Under the pieces are notes generated by a model that did no database searches, was not told the DNA's origin, and saw nothing but the letters and a program-made list of their open reading frames with translations. DNA of 64,000 nt from Wyeomyia smithii. Its lineage: Eukaryota; Arthropoda; Insecta; Diptera; Culicidae. Position 1 is the first letter of the stretch. Each line of letters opens with the position of its first letter. Below, piece after piece: positions 58,338-64,000 of this stretch. The stretch spans positions 191,297,357 through 191,361,356 of the forward strand of contig NC_073695.1 in the NCBI RefSeq assembly GCF_029784165.1, in the 5' to 3' direction. The position numbers were made by a program, and so were the translations under genes.

Positions 58338-58834
58338 ATAACATGTGTGTGCAAAAATAGGCAACAAGTTAATTATTTTTCCAATTAGTACTTCAGTTGG
58401 TATTTCTATGAGAGTGACCATAATTTTATGCTAGTTGTTTTCAACACAGAGCTTGTTTTGCGTTTATTTGTAACATAAGACTGACCAAAATTCATATTTT
58501 TTCTAATCAATTTAGCAACAAAAAAGCTTTTTCTTGCGATTTTTTGAGAGCACCGGGTATGTGAAGAAGTTTTTGAGGTTTAAGAAAAAAGTGATGAGAA
58601 ATTACATGGGACTGTTATGCATTTATGGGCAGTTCATGTGGGTATTGGTATTTGTATACTGTATTTTATGACAGATGTGTGTGGTTTTTTGTGAAATGTT
58701 CATGGATTATTGTGTAAGATATTTGTACGTTTGGTGTATGTTATATACTATGGCTATGGCAGAATTAAATCTTTACACTCACCGTAGTCCCACGGCAAGT
58801 CTACGTTTTTTCAGTCAAGCACATACCCTTTAAC

Positions 58835-59230
58835 TTTTTATTCTTCATTTAAAAATCGAAGGACAATGATGAAATTTGTTTAAAAATTACGTTTCGCTCA
58901 GAAAATTACACTCTTTTAGCTGATATTTGAAAATCAGAAATCCGTGAATCAGTTTTTCATATGATCTGAAAAAAAACTAGATTTTCTAAGCAAAATGTGA
59001 TTTTTAAAAATTTTGTATCGTTGTTTTTCAATTTTTAAATCACGAATTAAAACTGCTTTAAATCGGAATAATGACAGTTCGCCCATGTACCAACTGTCAT
59101 TGTAGCGATTCAGTGCGATTTTCGTTCTTTATTTAAAAATCTAAGGACAATGATATAAATTAAAAACAAAAAAATTAAGAGAAAAATTACTCAGAAACTA
59201 AACTTTTTTAGCTGATATATATCAGAATTC
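58835..59230. repeat. Diverged copies of the 12-kb MITE arms
   Basis: ATTCTTCATTTAAAAATCGA at 58841 and TTTATTTAAAAATCTAAGGA near 59136 both match the right arm of the element at 11982-12573, as does the following GCTCAGAAAATTACACTCTT. TTTTCTAAGCAAAATGTGAT near 58981 matches its left arm, and GCCCATGTAC recurs near 59083. This is therefore the same MITE family, in one or two decayed copies without clear ends. Confidence 0.6.
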
Positions 59231-60091
59231 ATGTGAATAGCTATAAAACTCAACACTTTGGTGTTCCTTGTACCGAAATGCAAATTTAAAATGATAGTTT
59301 TAGTTTTACTTATCATTTTTCCACGGCTTCTGATGATTTGAAGACTGTTAGATGTATACTCTTCAAATAAAACAGAAGCGTTTCATTCGTATAATCTCAT
59401 CAACACTTAAAAGTCCCGGCATGCATTTTCCTAATCACATTTAAATAATCGATCTATTCCGACGAAAGATTAGCGCTCGACAGCAACCGATGTAAGAAAG
59501 TACTCATCAGATTTATTGAATATATTAGCATGAACTGTTCAATACATGCGTAGCGCACTTCACATTGAAGTACACGGTTTATCACCGACAGATAAGATAT
59601 TCTCTCGCTGAGTCCAGTCACGCTTGATCTGTTCACAAACTGAGACATTCGCATCATTCCAGGAATCAACTGTGCTCTGTTGTTTGAAGAACCAAGTAAT
59701 CGTATTAAATAGGAACTGCCATGTTAAAACACGAAACCGGAAGTGAAACTACCAGTATTCCATACAAGAGTTTAAAACACTATGGGGCCACCGGTACGAT
59801 AAATTACGATGTAACATTATACAAATAACGAGTGAACGTGGCATCAAGATGCAAAATTAGCGATGAGCTTGTGAACACGCGTGGGAGCACGTTAATGATC
59901 ACATATTTCAACATCCGGTTGTTTAAAAGCTGCTATTCAAATAGTTGACGTTCTTAAACTAGTGTAGTTAGTGTCGTTTTGCAAAATTTCATGATTCAAT
60001 ACCAAGCATGATACATTGCTGCATAAGGCTCTAATCTCAGATTCATATCACGATTGAAATGTGACAACTAATTTTAATAACCAGGTTTGCC

Positions 60092-60260
60092 TAAAGCCCT
60101 AGAGTTAAAGTTTGGCCGACTGTCACTGAAAAGCTCCAATCGAACAGTCAACAGTTTTTTCATTATAGTTTTACCATTGCTCATGTCCGATCGGAACAAG
60201 TTTTGACAGTTGGATTGGAAATTTTAGTGACAGTCGGCCAAACTTTAACTCTAGGCCTTT
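60092..60260. mobile_element. Palindromic MITE with 9-bp target duplication
   Basis: The left arm TAAAGCCCTAGAGTTAAAGT...GGCCGACTGTCACT is inverted as AGTGACAGTCGGCCAAACTT...CTAGGCCTTT ending at 60260. The nonamer AGGTTTGCC directly flanks both sides (60083-60091 and 60261-60269). An 8-10 bp duplication is typical of Mutator-like elements. No coding frame. Confidence 0.78.
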
Positions 60261-60586
60261 AGGTTTGCCCACATAACATACGTTGTTGGAGTATGCGTGC
60301 ACATTTCTATTGATTTACTGATATTTGTAGTTTTTCCAGATTTGTACCCAAGTCTCTTTAGTTTGCGCGAACTTTTTCAAAATGTGTGATAATTTTGCAG
60401 ACTAACCTGAGCGAATTTATTGTCTTTTCAACTTCAAGTAGATCTGAACCATTTTTCCTGATTTCGACCAAATTTTTTTGCTTTTCGAGCAGCTGCATAT
60501 ATTTTTAGAAAACATCTGGGCATCTCTTAATTCAACCCTGATGCATACGTCATCACATCACTCATAATATTTATGTATTTCTACAG

Positions 60587-61562
60587 GCAACCCTCAAAGT
60601 GACCATAACCGAAATAATTATTCAAAGGATCCGGCAGCTAGTCTAACTAGAACTGTAACTAATGAGCATAGTGAAAGCGCACCACTATCTTATCAAAACA
60701 ACCTTATCAACAACAGTACGGTGATGGATGAAGTGGAGGCAGATGAGATTATATCAGCATCGGAAGCTTTAGGCAAAAGAGAAACGGGTTCGCAATCACA
60801 AAGGGAGCACGAACGAACCCAACGCACATCGTCACCCGTAAGAATGCTGAGTAAAAAGCTAGTCTTATTGAATGTGTTGGCCAACTTTTTGATGTTTGCG
60901 ATAGCCGGTTTTATAACCTACCATTGCTTCAATAAAGCTACGGTACTGTTTTCATGGCATCCGACTTTCATGAGCATTGGGGTAAGAATATATACAGAAC
61001 GATGTTATTTAAAGCTATTTATGTTAATAAATTTATCTTCCAGTACCTAATTTTAATGTCCCAGGCGATACTGACCTTCTCTGGAGCAAATCTACTCACC
61101 TACAATAGACATCATAAGACTAAATTATACCTACACTGGCTTCTGCAGGTCACTGGTGCAACTTTTATAACTATCGCGTTTGTGTGCATTTTTGTTAACA
61201 AGGTTCGCATGGGAAAGTCACACTTTCAGACAACCCACGGTCTGTTCGGCCTTATAACGGTCATAGCAACACTGATATCCATTGGTGGCGGTGTATTCAC
61301 CAAGTATGGTTTTCAACTGAGGCACTTAATCAGACCTATTTATTCTAAAATTAACCACGGAATAGCTGGCACCATAACTTACATGCTAGGTATGATTACC
61401 ATCGGACTGGGAATATATTCTGTCTGGTTCCAGGAAGATAACAACGCACAAGTTCGACTGGCGTTACTGATAGGGTTGATTTCAGTTTCGTTATACGTTG
61501 TGATCAACCCTGTTACAGCAACTATAAGCAGAGTTAAAACAGCTTTGAGGACCACGCTTTAA
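60587..61562 (+). CDS. Cytochrome b561-domain membrane protein
   Basis: Two exons are clear: 60587-60981 and 61044-61562, with a 62-bp GT-AG intron. The first exon is open in frame from a splice acceptor (CTACAG) at 60586, so an N-terminal exon may lie upstream; the ATG at 60724 is the first in-frame Met I see. The protein has six hydrophobic helices. The histidines that bind two heme b groups in this family appear in SWHPTFM, LYLHWLLQVTG, QTTHGLFGL and INHGIAGT. Proteins of this type (CYB561D1/D2 group) move electrons across endomembranes, usually from ascorbate to ferric or monodehydroascorbate acceptors. The hydrophilic N-terminus, Ser/Asn-rich, is not family-typical. AATAAATAAA at 61600 follows the stop by about 40 bp. 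The gene converges on the TMEM42-like gene. Confidence 0.88.
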
Positions 61563-61673
61563 GCAAAGCGTTTTTGTGTTGAGCCGTAACAGGCTCTTTA
61601 ATAAATAAAAAGGATCAGTTGCTAAGCATATTTATTGGATTTTTTTTACATTTAATACAACGAATATTTTTCT

Positions 61674-62022
61674 CTATGTTTGTTTTTTCTTTATCATTTT
61701 CTCGTCATCATCGTTCACTATGAGCAGTAGACCTCCTAGAACAAGCGCAGTGCCAAACCACCACCATATACTTGTTTGCTCTTGAAAAATTAGCCATCCA
61801 AATAACGCCTTTGTATTTGACAGAAAAGTATAGCTAATATCAATATTACCAATCTATAAAGTAGTACATACTCACCGATACGATGTAGTTAGTAGCTGCA
61901 CTCACCAATGAGGCCACCAGGGTTCCCCCATTTGTATGAAGTGCCTTGACAAAAAATCGCCAGACGCAAGCGTTCAGCATGACCATGATACCAATGCATA
62001 AGATTTGAATCAGCAGCTGGAA
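61674..62022 (-). CDS. TMEM42-like membrane protein, last two exons (partial)
   Basis: Minus-strand exons 62022-61876 and 61808-61674 are joined by a 67-bp GT-AG intron and end with TAG. The joined text reads FQLLIQILCIGIMVMLNACV, then VASLVSAATNYIVS/ALFGWL, then IFQEQTSIWWWFGTALVLGG and a charged end NDDDEKMIKKKQT. Two to three membrane helices and the ATNY...G..IF.E..S.WWW.G pattern match TMEM42, a small EamA/drug-metabolite-transporter-like protein of unknown function. The N-terminal exon or exons were not found; they should lie upstream on the minus strand between about 62060 and 62840. The 3' end overlaps that of the b561 gene: its AATAAA (TTTATT at 61631) lies only 70 bp past the other stop. 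Confidence 0.72.
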
Positions 62023-62845
62023 CTGTAAAAAATAAAGACAATACATTTTTTTGTCTCTCACCATGCATACATTTTTTTAAATAAAAGTTTTCATTCCAAT
62101 CGTCCCATCGCTCAATTTTTATAGCTCTTATTAAAATTTTCATAGCGAATAAAATTATTCTGCGTCAAATATTCTCTATACGCCGATCTCATACAAGATT
62201 TAAACTACAGCATGTAATCAACGAATATTGTTGGAATGCGCAGTAAAAGAGATTACATTCAAAATTCAAGCGTCAAGCCGACTCGATTTCTTTCTATTCG
62301 TTTTTATAAACGCAACCTGGTAAACGATTTGTCCATCATCAGCAACAGATCATGATACGAAAGTCACGAATGTGATAAAACATAATAAAACGGTGGTCAT
62401 ATTACAGTCACAATGAAAAAAATATTCGCAACAGATTAAGTATATTGTTCTGTCGTTCATCTTTTCAGAAAAATCGGGCAAATAATTTTATTTATCTTTG
62501 TGCACGTTCCACAAATTATCTTTGTGCTCATTGGTCTACTGAGCGCAAAGCCAGCACGCTATACTATCAAGACTTCAGCGTAGCGGGCGTTATTTTTGCA
62601 ATAATAATTCGATGAAGTGATCAGAATAGCTCAAGCGGGTCTATTTTAAAATTTTCAATATTTTTTTCCTTAACAAGGTTTGTCATCAAATCCAACCCGT
62701 GAACGATGGTTTTAGTAAAATCTTTATTCTTAAGTTTTTCAATGATGTACACATATATTATAGCTTGACGAAATATACATTTAGCGTGACAAATGATAAA
62801 AGTAAAATTCGATTAAAAATAGATCTGAGCGTGGCTGATGCTGTT

Positions 62846-63805
62846 TTACGTTGAACTGAGGATTTCATCAATCAGGCGAAGGATTCCGATTTTTAGTTTT
62901 CGTTTTTGATCCATATTCATTGACTGGATGTCGGGAATGAGACTTTTGAAGAAATTGTTATCTGCATCGGCGGTATTGGCAGAGTACTGTGTTTGCTGTC
63001 GCGGTGTACTAAATCCGCAAGTAGCGACTGTCTGTTCGGGTATTACCGGAGTAGATGTGTACAGAGGGGTTGTTGTTTGCTGGGGTGCAGCAACGGTGTA
63101 TGTGAACTGCTTAATATTTAGTGGGTCCTTCTGCTTCACTACCTGAGGAGTACTCGCAACAGGCGTTGCTACTGCTGCCAGTGATTGTACTACTTCGATT
63201 CTTGGCTGCTTAGATGGAGTTGCTTCGAAGATTTCATATGTGGTAGTAGTAGTGGTGGTTTCTTGTGTCTGTTGATCCTGACTCATGGGAAGAATTTTAA
63301 TTGATTTAATAATACTTTGCTTAATCTGTTGATGGTCATCTTCTTGTACGTCAATAGTTTCAACTTCTTGATCACCTTCCTCGTCATCCTCTTCATCCTC
63401 GTCATGTTTTAATAACTCGCCGCTGTTGCCACTTTTTAGCCAGATTGTATCTTCGGATTCGTAAGTCGCACTTTCTCCGTCTTTCATTTTAAGATAGGGA
63501 ATCACAAACTGCATGTGATTAAACAAGTAGTACGGCTTTCTCCGGAAGTTTGATGCATTATCAGTGTTATCGCGCACCGATTTCAGATACCTTGTCATGC
63601 AGCAACGCAAATTTCTCCAGCGTTTTTTACACATATCGACGCTTTCATTAACCGAAGCCGACACCGCTTGCCAGGCTTTGTCTTGCACCTGAACCTGCTT
63701 GTATTCTGTGCTGCTACTATTGAACAGGCAAGGATGCTTCTTCACTTCTGCTACGAAGGAAATGTTGAATTGCTGGTCCTCCGGAGTCATCTTTGTAGGG
63801 CCCAT
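62846..63805 (-). CDS. MADF-BESS domain protein
   Basis: A single open frame of 319 residues starts at ATG 63805 and stops at 62846. The MADF domain covers about residues 14-110: ISFVAEVKKHPCLFNSSSTE, then KAWQAVSASVN, CKKRWRNLRCCMTRYLKSVR and YYLFNHMQFVIPYLK. An acidic stretch (KHDEDEEDDEEGDQEVE) and a Gln/Thr-rich middle follow. The last 35 residues (FFKSLIPDIQSMNMDQKRKL and KIGILRLIDEIL) form a BESS motif. MADF proteins such as Adf-1 bind DNA through a Myb-like fold and use BESS for self- or partner contacts. Dipterans have many lineage-specific members, so the target cannot be inferred. TTTATT at 62723-62728 is a candidate polyadenylation signal for this strand. Confidence 0.9.
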   Translation of the reverse strand: MGPTKMTPEDQQFNISFVAEVKKHPCLFNSSSTEYKQVQVQDKAWQAVSASVNESVDMCKKRWRNLRCCMTRYLKSVRDNTDNASNFRRKPYYLFNHMQFVIPYLKMKDGESATYESEDTIWLKSGNSGELLKHDEDEEDDEEGDQEVETIDVQEDDHQQIKQSIIKSIKILPMSQDQQTQETTTTTTTYEIFEATPSKQPRIEVVQSLAAVATPVASTPQVVKQKDPLNIKQFTYTVAAPQQTTTPLYTSTPVIPEQTVATCGFSTPRQQTQYSANTADADNNFFKSLIPDIQSMNMDQKRKLKIGILRLIDEILSST

Positions 63806-64000
63806 TTTGATATCGTGCTAATGCACCTGCAGCAGCTAGTTATTTCACAGATATTCTCAAATACTGTTTTATTACTTCTTTTAGGTCTATTGGTGGTAAT
63901 TAATGTTTTCCCAGCAAAATTTTCAAACAATCACAAAACTTACAAACAACACAGACGTCATAAATTCTACTTTGACAGTTTTTAAAGAACCCACTGTCAA

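Noticed and set aside
61854..61875. 22-bp intron in the TMEM42-like gene
   Set aside because: A 22-bp intron is too short for the spliceosome. Using the acceptor at 61809-61810 gives a normal 67-bp intron and a better protein match (YIVS/ALFGWLIF).

Overview
The window reads as a piece of a dipteran nuclear genome, most likely a culicine mosquito. Genes are split by introns that are mostly 58-67 bp with GT-AG ends. The spacers are AT-rich and full of transposon debris: ITmD37E-type mariner relics, RTE and Jockey non-LTR fragments, tRNA-derived SINEs and many palindromic MITEs. The species call is inference; no search was run.

Seven host genes can be supported. In order: a nine-exon ankyrin-BTB protein of the ABTB2/BTBD11 type (+, 21.06-27.06 kb); a UBE3A/E6AP-type HECT ubiquitin ligase in six exons (+, 32.76-37.53 kb); an NSUN7-like RNA-methyltransferase-fold protein in five exons with a 6.9 kb intron (+, 41.67-52.36 kb); a two-exon H2A variant ending in the H2A.X signature SQEY (-, 54.77-55.22 kb); a cytochrome b561-domain membrane protein (+, 60.59-61.56 kb); the last exons of a TMEM42-like membrane protein, tail to tail with it (-, 61.67-62.02 kb); and a MADF-BESS transcription-factor-like protein (-, 62.85-63.81 kb). 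They form no operon and no obvious common pathway. Each is a separate gene, and three touch chromatin or protein and RNA modification.

Region by region. 0-21 kb holds no gene I can recognise. It contains decayed mariner/Tc1 transposases (five or more separate copies), palindromic MITEs, a degenerate tandem repeat and three SINE copies, one of them sitting inside a transposase relic. 27.7-32.4 kb between the first two genes holds a SINE with target duplication, a 1.49 kb element with 25-bp inverted ends, an RTE tail, a pair of inverted 16-bp tandem arrays, an ORF1 fragment of another LINE, and nested MITEs. 38.8-40.8 kb holds RTE and mariner fragments. The large NSUN7-like intron holds a Jockey-like LINE broken by a SINE and by a 2.5 kb antisense RTE copy. 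55.6-58.3 kb holds a GT microsatellite, then a Foldback-like structure: inverted arrays of a CCCAGAAAA-type repeat enclosing about 670 bp of degenerate 28S rRNA. A further inverted-repeat pair abuts it.

The most notable items are the 28S fragment captured between inverted short-repeat arrays, the second similar inverted array at 29.85-30.57 kb, the H2A.X-like variant, and the NSUN7-like protein whose catalytic cysteine motifs look lost. All exon borders were read by eye from splice consensus and frame and have not been checked against transcripts.
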